Origin: Anagrus nilaparvatae | Taxonomy: Eukaryota > Arthropoda > Insecta > Hymenoptera > Mymaridae | Assembly: GCA_022575985.1 (NCBI GenBank) | Contig: JAKSXM010000014.1 | Coordinates: 26,164,001 to 26,228,000 of the forward strand | Direction of reading: 5' to 3' | DNA length: 64,000 nt | Shown: one piece after another, positions 47,792 through 57,242 of the stretch | How positions within the stretch are numbered: position 1 is the first letter of the stretch | How the letters are laid out: each line of letters opens with the position of its first letter | The notes under the pieces: model-generated | Told to the model about the DNA's origin: nothing | Databases searched by the model: none | Seen by the model: only the letters and a program-made list of their open reading frames with translations | Position numbers and translations under genes: made by a program

Positions 47792-48129
47792 AAAAAAATT
47801 AGAACATTTTCGAAAAATTAGTAAAGTTTTGAAAAAATTTGTAAATGTTCAAAAATAATCGTAATATTAACAAAAAATTGGAGTATTCTCGATTTTTTTT
47901 TGTGAATTCGCAAGAAAAATTGATAATTTATAATTTTTTTTCTAGTAAATTTCCGAAAAATAGTTGAGAATTTACAACTTTGCTCGTAAATTCACAAAAA
48001 AATCGAGGATTCTCGAATTTTTCGATAATAGACTAAATTTAAATTAACAAAATTTTTTGAAAATCTACTAATTTTTCGAAAAAAGTCTAATTTTTTTGTA
48101 AATCTAAGAAAGTTACTTTTTACAGTGTA
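47792..48129. repeat. MITE with ACAGTGTA end, second copy
   Basis: The same composition and order of CGAAAAATTAGTAAA units as 32166-32516, ending AGTTACTTTTTACAGTGTA. The left end lacks the ACACTGT part, as also in the first copy where it is reduced. Confidence 0.65.
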
Positions 48130-50199
48130 CCTACCCTTAATTTCTATAAATATTGTATCTTTACAAACTGTGAATTACCAAATATTAAAAAAAATTGCTA
48201 AATAGTTTTTGCTGCAATTTTACAACCCATTATCCAATTTCAAAAAAGTTATAAAAATCCAATTTCCTTTATATTTTTTTTTTTTAATACAAAGTTCATT
48301 AGTTTAAAACTTTTTACTTCCATCAAAATTAAAAAAATAAATTAGAACCATATACTAAAAAAAGTATATTTGTAAAAACTTACTTTTAATTATTGGCTTT
48401 TGAATTTTTTAGTAAAATAATTAACCAGATTATTTTCACCAAGAACAAGTTTTCTTAAATTATTCCTTTATTTTTATTTTAAAGAAAACAAAAAAGTATA
48501 CAAAAAAAAAGTTATTCTCTTTTCTTTCTTAATTATTACACTTTATTAATTCAATTAAAATTAATTAAAAAAAAAAAAATTTTGAAAATTCGGTCAAGGA
48601 TTTTATATTATTATTTTTTTCATTCTACCACAAAGATCCATATTATTTTCCACGACATCATACCTGACAAGAAAAATATACGAGAATAATCTATTTGATA
48701 TTACGTTACACTAACACATATAAAAAAAATAGGTTATAAAATTAGAGTTAGATTGAGAGAGAAAGAAGTAAAAAAGTTTGATATACGTCGAAAGGACGCC
48801 TGGAATTGAGCCAAAAAATACTAAAGCGTGCTAAATCGTCGATTGGACCATTCCTCCTATATTATTTTTACAAAAATATGTAGGAAAATATTTTTTGACA
48901 TTAATATTTTTTATTAGATTGCTTAAAATTTTATAATAATTTATAGAAGATTAAAGTTATTTATGTAATTAATATTAAATTCATTCATTTAAATAGTAAA
49001 TGCGCGATTTCATTAATACTAAATGTAAAATTAATCCTCTTCATTATAATATTCACTATCTCTCGACAACGTTAATAGTTGTAGCATAGTGAAATTAAAC
49101 TGACGTAATTAAAATAAAAGACTTTTAATTCGAGAATATTTTATAACGTAATTTAAATTTATTGAGATTTTTATTTAATCGTTTTTAGTGTGTCTTTTCA
49201 GCTCGATTTATTAGAACAATAAATTTATAGAGAATTTATTATCGTTTTCTTTTTTTAATGAGCGATTTGTGAACAAACCAATTGATTATTATTGGATGAT
49301 GGTACTTGTTTCCAAATTCTCATTACTTTCAAGAAAATTATAAAATCTTAAAAATTTTTATTTATAAGATCAATTTTAAACAGCTCCAATATCTGGATTT
49401 TGAAAGATCTAATATTTGGTATTATGCAATTTATATGGAAAATTATGAAATCTTATTTTGAAGCACATACAAAATATTTTGCCATATACAAAATTTAAAG
49501 ATAATTTTGTTAAATTAATTGTAAACTTGAGGCAACTTTTAGCGATACAATTTATTTCTAAAAATATTTTTGCAAAAAAGCTGGGATGGAATGCCTCATA
49601 TATATACAAATATTAATTATAATAATTCAATTCAATTATGATAATTAAAATACATTTAAATTAATTTATCATTTACTTGATTAAAACCGCGTATTTTATA
49701 TTTTTATAAATGTAAATGTAGTAGTAATATAATATATTTTAGAAAATATAAGTGTAAAATAAATTAATTGATATTATCTTATAGATTAACGTAAATTATA
49801 TTATAATTTTATCACATTTCTTTTTTATTTTTAATTTATACTAAAAATTATCTCGTTTCTTTTTTAATTTGACAAATTAATTGTTTGATTTTCATATGAT
49901 TACACCTAATAAATTAAAAATAGGAACCCATTATAAAACTTGTATGGAGATAACTTAAAAAATTAGTAATTTCATGTAAACTAGGTAGTATTTATCTATA
50001 AATTTAAAATTATGTTGAATGTACAGTTTTTTAAAGAATTTTAAGGATAAAGGATTTTAAGAGATTTCTTACTAATTAGGCCCAAGTTGTACTAAAAGAT
50101 CGCGGAAATCGGTTCAAACTATTTTTTTTTTCGAAAGTTTAATTTAAAATCCTCCCACCTATTTTTAGCTTTATAGATGCAATTCTCTTTTTTGTCAAA

Positions 50200-50515
50200 A
50201 AATCCATATAGACCAAATCTGGACACTGACAGCGTGAAAATAGCAAAAATATCTCTTTTAGGGATATTTTTTGCTAATTTAAGGGTCAATATTAACTTTT
50301 CATAAAAAAGTCCCCGTAATTCTTGATCAGCGACCCAAAAAACCCGTGTGGACAAAATCTCGAAATTCGAATACATCAAAAATATCTTTTTTAGGGGTAG
50401 TTTTTGCAAATTTAAGGGTATTCCGCAAATTTCTCCACGAAAAGACCCTGATATTCGTGATCAGCGACCCAAAAAAAAACAATAGTAGGCCAAATCTGGT
50501 GGAGGCCGTAAACAA
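50200..50515. repeat. Tandem copies of the 44.1-kb repeat unit
   Basis: Two direct units, each with TTTGC..ATTTAAGGGT and then TTGATCAGCGACCC or CGTGATCAGCGACCC followed by an A-run (near 50320 and 50456). The outer edges read CCAAATCTGGACACTGACAG and GGCCAAATCTGG. Confidence 0.7.
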
Positions 50516-50689
50516 AACAGATCACCCCCGTATATTGACTGGAGTAAATGGTGATTGCGATGCTATTATCTTGTCAGTGGCCAGAAAGCACACACTTTCC
50601 GCACATTACGTGATCGACAGACCACGGAAAAAGAAAAAGCGTATAATATTTGTATTCGTATAATAGATTACTTGTAAAATCCTCCAAAT

Positions 50690-50860
50690 TCAGGGCGGGG
50701 GTGAAAAATGAACTTTTTTAACAAATTTTTAGGGGGATTCAAATGGATTTATCATTAAGATAATTTTGATTTAGACTTTTATTTGGACTTGGAATATTTT
50801 AGATTTAAAGACTTTAATAATTTTAGGTACTTATAGGGCTTTTCAGGCTGGTCACGTGAT
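50690..50860 (-). repeat. Minisatellite-bearing dispersed element, partial reverse copy
   Basis: Plus strand shows GGGGGATTCAAATGGA and then TAATTTTGATTTAGACTT-type units, the reverse of the other copies. Confidence 0.6.
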
Positions 50861-52863
50861 AGGGGGGTTCTCGTGGAAAAAAGTGCATTTAGATGGGAAC
50901 TAATACCAGCTGTTCTATGAGAACCCCATACTTAAAGCATTATCAAGTCATCAGCCCGAAAAACCTTATTAAAATTTCAGTTCAAAGAAAATTAGGGACT
51001 ATACTGTTAAAACTGCCCCATGCTCGTTAGTTGTGTTAACACACAAATCAGTTATAATTTTATTTATTTTTTTTAATTTTTAATACCAAACTCATAGCAA
51101 AATCCAGAAAAGCATCGACGTACCTTTAAGATATTATTAAAATTCGAATAGGTATTAATAAATAATTGATATTTGGTGAAATCATTAAAAATTATTTATT
51201 TGCAAATGAATTAATTTTTATTATTTAAAAAATAATTGGTGGTTGTGTCAATGTATGACTAACAATAAAATAATATTCAAAACATAGGAGATTTATATTG
51301 TGAACAAGCATTTAAAATATTGTTGACCAATTTTTGTAAGAAAATCAAATATTTTCGACCAGTTCATAAAATGATAAAAAATTTAATCATTTCACGAATT
51401 GTTTCATTACGCTTTTGGGTCTTAACATATATAAAAAATAAAATAAATTTTATAATTTTAATTTTCATATATATATTTTTTTAAATAAGTAGGAAAGACT
51501 TACTTTCAATTTCCTTTTAATACTATATAAAGAAATTGTAATTTCACACTTTTTAGACACTTTGACGAAAAATTGAAATAGATTTATAATTTGAAATAAA
51601 TTATTTTCCAGGAATTAAATTTTATTTTCTTATGCGTATGTATTTATTATACCTTTATGCATATGAAAAGTCTCGAAAATACATTTTAAAATTACTCTTC
51701 TATGAAGACGGTGATATAATTGAGAATTTTACAATTTATTTTAAAATTTTTTACTTGTTACTGGCCAGAAAAACTAGTATTTACCGGCAACTGTGCGTCC
51801 GGAAAAGACGAATTTCCTTGTCAACGAAGAAAAACCGTATAAATCTATTGGTAATAAAAAAGAATGCCCTAGATTACAGTTTTATTAATCGAAGCTGAAA
51901 TTTACGCGAGAATTAGGCTATTATTAATAATTTGTACCAAAAATCAGAATATAGAACTAATTCTCCTCTATACCCCAGCCTATTCTACTTATTTTGCCGT
52001 GTAATTTTTAGCAGAGCATGGGCCATTGGACATAAATATATTAAATATTTAAAATTTCCTGATTTGCAGCCGTAAAAATTCAAAGCCTGCCCAAGCATTA
52101 AATTAAAAAATTAAAAATAAATAAATTGATCGTTTTACTAAAAATACTGTGATTAATTTATACAATAAAATAAAACATTTAATTTAATTATTTAAATGCG
52201 GATTTTATTTAATTAATACCAGAATTAGTGATTTTTTGTTTCACGCATACCAAGAAATAATTAATCAAAAAATAATTTACACTGAATAAAATAAAATAAA
52301 AATAATATTTGATCACGAAATTCATTTAGTAGGAATTTTAGTTTAAAATATTGATTTTGTATTTAAATCGTGTATAATAAATTATATAGTAACAGAAATT
52401 CAAAGTTCTTTAAACTTTTAAAGAAGATTATAATTTATTAAGTAAATTATACTAAAACCAAATAATTATAAAACCAAAAGTTTTATGCGCTGATTTTATT
52501 TTAATTAATTTACATATAAAGAGAAGCAATAATAAATTTACTACTTAAATTACTAAAATTTATATTATTAAAAAATTTTTAGCTGAATGAACAGATTTTT
52601 ATTTTACAATAGAATGAGTTTTATTAATTATTAAACAATATTTATTTTATTTAAGTATTTGATTTTTTTAAAATGAATTATAAATTTCTGCATAAAAAAT
52701 ATTTATAATTCCTGGAAAACTTTCCAATTATATTTTATACAATAAATATTTATTTAAAAAATTTGTTTAAAAACATTTTTTCAATATTAATAAAAATTAA
52801 ATAAAAATTTACAGAATTAAAAAACTTTAAAAAAAATAATTAAAAAAAAAAAAAAAAAAAAAA

Positions 52864-52937
52864 TGTTTTCGCCCGGGTTCGAACCGGGGACCTTCCGCGT
52901 GTTAGGCGGATGTGATAACCAACTACACCACGAAAAC
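52864..52937 (-). tRNA. tRNA-Val (AAC), minus strand
   Basis: Reverse-strand copy of the tRNA at 43180 with one base difference in the D loop (T at position 17). All stems, anticodon AAC, B box (52875-52885) and discriminator A are intact. On the minus strand a T-run (the A-run at 52842-52863 on the plus strand) ends transcription. It lies 241 bases upstream of the PH-domain exon and is transcribed against sif. The flanks differ from those of the other copy beyond the T-run, so the copying event is not recent or included only the gene. Confidence 0.97.
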
Positions 52938-53065
52938 ATATAACATACAGTATTATAAAAATGAAAGTACATCGTACGACACGTAATAAAAAAAAATTTA
53001 TTTTATTTTTTAACTTTTTTTAATTAAAAAAATGAAATAAACAATTAAATTAATACTGAAAAATA

Positions 53066-53097
<32 letters not shown>
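53066..53097. repeat. ATT trinucleotide repeat
   Basis: About ten ATT units, 80 bases before the PH-domain exon. Confidence 0.9.
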
Positions 53098-53177
53098 AAA
53101 AAAATTACAAAACTTCTAGTAAATTTAAAAACAGTAGTACAAGTCAATATAATATGCAAAATAAAAATTAATTTTAG

Positions 53178-53445
53178 GTTCCTAAGTGTAAAAAAATGGT
53201 TGCTACGTAAAAAGCATCAAATTGAATTAGCACGTAAAAGAGGATGGAAAGGTTATTGGGTATGTTTAAAAGGCACAACATTGTTATTTTACCCATGTGA
53301 ATCACATGAAAATAGAGGAACCGAAACAGCACCAAAACATCTTATTATTGTTGATGGTGCTATTATGCAACCGATACCAGAACATCCAAAAAGAGATTAT
53401 ATATTTTGTTTAAGTACTGCTTTTGGTGATGCTTATCTATTTCAG
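53178..53445 (+). CDS. sif: sif exon encoding most of the first PH domain
   Basis: Acceptor ATTTTAG ends at 53177; donor TTTCAG|GTAAAT. The frame opens [20 protein letters not shown] and continues with [17 protein letters not shown], then [20 protein letters not shown] and a final DAYLFQ. This is the N-terminal PH domain (PHn) of the TIAM/still life family: the KKW basic strand, GW.GYW.CLKG core strands and a long variable loop are all present. In the family PHn, with the coiled-coil and extension that follow, binds phosphoinositides and partner proteins and places the Rac exchange factor at the membrane; in Drosophila the protein acts at synapses. The 268 bases end in phase 0. The match to family members is unmistakable and gives the gene its identity. 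Confidence 0.96.
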
Positions 53446-53910
53446 GTAAATTTATTTTTATACCAATTTTTTTTTTCTTTAAAAATTTATTCATCAGAGA
53501 ATTTGTTGTAAATAAAATTTAAATGCATTATTATTTATTACAAAACTTAAATTCACTTGGGGATTTTAAAATTTTTATATTTACGCTACAGAAATTTTTG
53601 AGTTAAGGAATAAATAATTTAATTTGTTATTTGGGGAATTTAAATAAAATTATAACTTGTAGAAAGTAAAAAAGCTTAAAAAATTGCTTTTTCTAGTTTT
53701 ATTTTATTTGAATCAGTGATTTTCAGATTCATCTTAAAACGCCCTTAAAATTTAAGACACTTCTTGCATAATTATTTTTTAAAATGAAACTCAAAATATT
53801 AAAATCCATTAAACCAAAAATTTCCTTTAACACTAATCAAAAGTTTAGCCAATTAAAATTAAGCTACACTATAAAAGTATTAAATGAAATAAAATAATCC
53901 AAAAAAATAG

Positions 53911-54054
53911 GCACCATGTCAAGTAGAACTAGAAAATTGGGTAAACAGTATACATTCAGCATGTGCAGCAGCTTTTGCACGTCATCGTGGTAAAACTGGC
54001 ACACTTCATCTTCTTCAAGAAGAAATATTTCGATTAGAAAAAGCTATTGAATCG
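53911..54054 (+). CDS. sif: sif exon encoding the PH C-terminal helix and start of the coiled coil
   Basis: The frame begins [20 protein letters not shown], the C-terminal amphipathic helix of the PHn domain with its conserved Trp. It continues through [15 protein letters not shown] into [10 protein letters not shown], the beginning of the coiled coil. It is 48 codons with phase-0 boundaries on both sides. The acceptor (AAAAAAATAG at 53901-53910) has an A-run where a pyrimidine tract is usual. This suggests a weak 3' splice site, but the protein match leaves no doubt about the exon. Confidence 0.95.
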
Positions 54055-54122
54055 GTAAAAACGATAAAACTATAAAAATAATAATTTAAAAAGACAAAAT
54101 AATTAATAAAAAAATTTTTTAG

Positions 54123-54305
54123 GACCATAAATTAAAACATATGGCAGATTTACAGCAATCAGTAGTATCAGATATTGATACAAAACAACAAATAAATAAT
54201 CAAATAGTACAATGGGAAGAAAATCTTGAAAGATTACATTGTGAGCAATTTCGATTAAGATGTTATATGGCTAGTTTACAAAGTGGTGAACTTCCAAATC
54301 CAAAG
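54123..54305 (+). CDS. sif: sif exon encoding the coiled-coil/extension (CC-Ex)
   Basis: Acceptor TTTTTTAG ends at 54122; donor CCAAAG|GTAATA. The 61 codons read [20 protein letters not shown], then a Gln-rich helical stretch and [20 protein letters not shown], ending GELPNPK. The heptad-like spacing of Leu, Ile and Val fits the coiled coil that follows PHn in TIAM proteins and forms one structural unit with it. The intron before it is only 68 bases, a typical minimal insect intron. Confidence 0.95.
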
Positions 54306-54528
54306 GTAATAAAAAACATTTTTTATCTTAAATAATCAATATTTAATTAGATTTTAAAAATAAACCAATAACTTAATAATATACTAAATTACATGAAAAA
54401 GCAATATTGGATTTTAAATTACTTCTTAATTTGACCGAGATATATAAATTGTATAAATCGTTAATTTTTATTGAAATAAACCTTGAAACATAAATTGTAA
54501 TTTTTTTTTAATTATTTGATTTTTTTAG

Positions 54529-54783
54529 ATATTATTAACATACGTATCAAGAGCAACGAAACAAACATTAAACAGATTAGGTGTATTCACAGTATCGTCG
54601 TTTCATGCATTTATTTGTGCAAGAAGTCCATCGTTATTGAATAATTTATTGGCTGGACGTGGTACAACAAAACGTAGATTACCAATACTATCACGTTCAA
54701 ATAGTGGATCAAGTAGACGTTCCTTACAAATTTCAACGAGGGAAGATGAAAAACCTGTTAAAGTTACTGTACCTGAAAATCAA
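54529..54783 (+). CDS. sif: sif exon, extension and Ser/Arg linker before the RBD
   Basis: Acceptor TTTTTTAG ends at 54528; donor AATCAA|GTAAGC. The 85 codons begin [20 protein letters not shown], continue [19 protein letters not shown], then a basic Ser-rich stretch ([14 protein letters not shown]), and end in KVTVPENQ. The first half belongs to the extension helices that pack on PHn in the family; the second is the linker to the Ras-binding domain. The [17 protein letters not shown] stretch has several RxxS patterns that could be phosphorylated, which is inference. Confidence 0.95.
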
Positions 54784-54871
54784 GTAAGCACTGTATACCA
54801 CTTGTAAATCTATTTTATTGAATTCTAAATAACATTTTCTTCCTAATATAATCAATGATTAATGTCAATAG

Positions 54872-55042
54872 CTTGTATCGGTTTATTTGCGTGATGGAAT
54901 GACAGTCGAAGAATTTTTAGCAAGTGCATGTAGTAGAAAAGGTTTAAATCCATTGGAACATTTTGTACGTGTTAAAAAACGAAGAGATATGGAAGATCAC
55001 AATTATTTTGTACCGCATCGAGCTGACACTATTGAAACTTAC
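54872..55042 (+). CDS. sif: sif exon encoding the Ras-binding-like domain (RBD)
   Basis: Acceptor CAATAG ends at 54871; donor CTTAC|GTGAGT. The 57 codons read [20 protein letters not shown], then [37 protein letters not shown]. This is the ubiquitin-fold RBD of TIAM/still life: a first beta strand, the helix starting at MTVEEFL, and the basic VRVKKRR strand. In vertebrate TIAM this domain binds activated Ras. The introns on each side are short (88 and 107 bases), as in much of this 3' exon cluster. Confidence 0.95.
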
Positions 55043-55149
55043 GTGAGTTAATTTACAATAAAACATAAATTACAATTTTTTTTCTTGACATTCTTTTCTT
55101 TTATTTAATTAAAATTTCTACGTTTTTTTTTTTTATTTCTGTCTTTTAG

Positions 55150-55336
55150 TTGCATACACACGAAGTCGTTGAAGTTTGTGCAAAAATACTTTATCAAGTT
55201 GAACTCCAAAGGAATACGCTTGATCAAATGTGGGGCTTCTCGGTTGAAGCTGAATTAATCGAAAATGCGGATAGACAAGATGAACTTTGTTGTTACGTGA
55301 GCAGAGTTGAAGACAAAAGTGTGGCAATGCAAAATG
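55150..55336 (+). CDS. sif: sif exon encoding the end of the RBD linker and start of the PDZ domain
   Basis: Acceptor TCTTTTAG ends at 55149; donor AATG|GTTAGT. The frame reads [20 protein letters not shown], then [20 protein letters not shown] and [16 protein letters not shown], with one base of a split codon left over (phase 1). [10 protein letters not shown] is the carboxylate-binding loop and second strand of the PDZ domain; [13 protein letters not shown] follows. The rest of the PDZ and the DH-PH catalytic module are expected on later exons, but none was found in the remaining 8.66 kb, so the downstream intron is at least that long. Confidence 0.95.
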
Positions 55337-55910
55337 GTTAGTTATTTTTTCTTACTATACCTTATTATATTTTTTTTTTTTGAAATATATTTGAAATTTT
55401 TCCAATATTCTTTGAAATTCGTTCTAAAAATAAAAGTGAAAATAGTTTTAGGTAAAAAAATATTATTTTTAAAAATTGGTTTTTATTTTATTTTACTTTA
55501 CAATGCTGCAGTATGTAACCACATTTATGTTTCAAACGTATTTATGACACGCTAAATATAATATTTTTGTTGCAATTTTTATTGCAAGAAAAATTCCCCA
55601 TGGATTATAATTTTAACGTATGTGCAAAGCTTCTGAATCCGAAAACACATTCAGAATTAATATTTTTCTTTATGTGTAAAGAACATTGGTTTATGTTTAA
55701 AAGCTGCTAAAAAATAAAAAAAATTTTCAATATTTCTTTTCTTATTTTTCCATGGCGATGCGCGATAAGAATAATACACTCATGCAAATTATTACTTTTT
55801 GAGCTATTACGCGTCTTCAATCAAAAAGTACAAATTTAATTTTTACTAAACAATAAAAAAAAATAATAATATACGGTACTTATCTAGCAAGTATACGTGA
55901 TTCAAAATAT

Positions 55911-55947
55911 TTCTCACAAGTGAAATGATTTTCTAGTAATATAAATA
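55911..55947 (+). promoter_or_regulatory. PSE-TATA-like module 5, directly before the Jockey-like LINE
   Basis: TTCTCACAAGTGAAATGATTT (55911-55931), spacer TCTAGTAA, TATAAATA at 55940. The LINE sequence begins right after the TATA box, so any original transcript from here has been displaced by the insertion. Confidence 0.55.
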
Positions 55948-56812
55948 TGCCAACAAATGTAGCTGATTTTATAGACATGCCCACCATCCGCGGAGTGAAT
56001 ATTGGCATTTACGCAGATGACACAGTTATCTCCACCAACTCCCGTAGTCCAAAGAAAATAGTCTCACTTCTTAATTGCGCACTGGACGCAATTAAAGACT
56101 GGTGCGCCAAATGGCGAATTAAAATCAACCCAAATAAATCGGAATCAATTCTCTTCCATAGACAGAGATTAAACATGGGAGAAACAACCCCTCCTGAATT
56201 TGACGGAATTCCAATACCATGGAAAAGACATGTTAAATACTTAGGTGTCATACTGGACGAAAAACTTACGTTTACAAAGCATACCACCCAAGCCCGTAAT
56301 AAAGCGGTAGGTGCCCTTACAACACTCTCTTCCCTTATGTCAAAACAAGTAGGCATCGCGAATGGTCTGATTATGTATAAAATGATAATCAGACCCATTG
56401 CGATGTATGCCTCTACAATCTGGGGTGGTACCTTTGAGTCTAATATTCATAAATTTGAAATAATTCAAAATAAAGCTATGAGGAAAATTACTAATGTGCC
56501 CATATACACCCCTATGGACAAGGTTCGCGAAGAACTCGGTCTCCCCCGGGTAAAAGACTGGATTCGTGAAACTGCTATTAACTTTTACAACTTAAGTGAA
56601 AACTCTGACTATCAACTTATTAAAAAACTCGGCGACTACCAATACGACCCAATAAATAAATATCGCAGACCTAAAGACTTTCTGAACGACGGTTTTCTAG
56701 GAAACACAAACATGAAATACACACGAGACGAAGCTAGACAGGCATGTTCTGCTATTACTAATACGCGAGCTAGCACGATAATTAACCCAACGCTTTAACG
56801 CTTTAACGCTTT
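55947..56812 (+). mobile_element. 5'-truncated Jockey-like LINE, reverse transcriptase C-terminal half
   Basis: An uninterrupted frame of 283 codons (55947-56798). It opens in the reverse transcriptase palm with GVNIGIYADDTVISTNSRSP (catalytic YADD), followed by WCAKWRIKINPNKSESILF, HVKYLGVILDEKLTFTKH and the thumb/C-terminal region (IIRPIAMYASTIWGGTF, IQNKAMRKI). This order and the lack of RNase H fit the Jockey clade. The endonuclease and the first palm motifs are missing, the usual 5' truncation. GC content is higher than around it and there are no stops, so the insertion is younger than the LINE at 4-7 kb. The 3' end carries three perfect tandem copies of AACGCTTT (56789-56812). Confidence 0.9.
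56789..56812 (+). repeat. AACGCTTT x3 at the LINE 3' end
   Basis: Three perfect tandem 8-mers, the first overlapping the stop codon of the LINE frame. Short tandem tails of this kind close the 3' end of several non-LTR families and would be made by the reverse transcriptase at insertion. Confidence 0.85.
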
Positions 56813-56832
56813 TGTTTGAGTTTGGCCTGGGC

Positions 56833-57033
56833 CTAGATTCTGCATTTATATATCATCTATAACATATCACATGAAAAACAAAAAAAGTACTAACTTTTAA
56901 TAAAATATTGACTTTTATAACCGCTTAAACTGCTTAGCAAAAAGTGCTACCATTTCTAAAAACATTTGTTTGCGCATATTGTGGATGGTATGGCTATTTA
57001 TCACTGTGATATGAATGCTGAATGAGGTCCTTG
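56833..57033 (+). repeat. Dispersed repeat R, copy 2, adjoining the Jockey-like LINE
   Basis: Starts GGGCCTAGATTCTGCATTTA about 20 bases after the LINE tail and ends TATCACTGTGATATGAATGC. It aligns with the reverse of 26077-26266 with an internal insertion of TAACTTTTAATAAAATATTG type. The LINE seems to have inserted beside or into it. Confidence 0.7.
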
Positions 57034-57205
57034 TTCAAATTTATTACTAAACATTTTTTTCATTACAAAATTGTCACTTGCAAGAAAAATATAGCTATTA
57101 AATAGTCTTGACACTGAGTGACACTTAATGAAACTGTGCAAAAAAATGCTAAACGAAAATGGTGCTAATACGGTCTCTTTTCATCAAAAATTCTGAATAA
57201 AATTT

Positions 57206-57242
57206 TTCTCGCAAGTAAAATGATTTTTTAAGAATATATAAC
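57206..57242 (+). promoter_or_regulatory. PSE-TATA-like module 6
   Basis: TTCTCGCAAGTAAAATGATTT (57206-57226), spacer TTTAAGAA, TATATAAC at 57235. Predicted start near 57265, just before a patch of unusual composition (57290-57400). Confidence 0.55.

Larger units (their letters stand above)
46656..48129. mobile_element. Terminal inverted repeat pair enclosing the Penelope fragment
   Basis: TACACTGTAAAAAGTAACTT at 46656 is the inverse of AAGTTACTTTTTACAGTGTA ending at 48129. The right part (about 47792-48129) is itself a palindrome of the same family as 32166-32516. Either this is one 1.47-kb TIR element that took in the Penelope piece, or two separate copies of a short TIR element happen to flank it. 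Confidence 0.5.
44821..53177 (+). other. sif: sif intron, 8.4 kb
   Basis: Contains an inverted repeat (46036-46658), a Penelope-like endonuclease fragment inside a larger TIR pair (46656-48129), a tandem repeat related to the 44.1-kb repeat (50200-50515), a GC-richer island (50500-50663), a reversed minisatellite copy and a minus-strand tRNA-Val. The stretches 48130-50100 and 50900-52840 are AT-rich with nothing recognisable. Confidence 0.75.

Noticed and set aside
57071..57091. Reverse-strand relative of the 21-mer (TCACTTGCAAGAA)
   Set aside because: About two thirds of the positions match and no TATA box stands at the 8-base distance.
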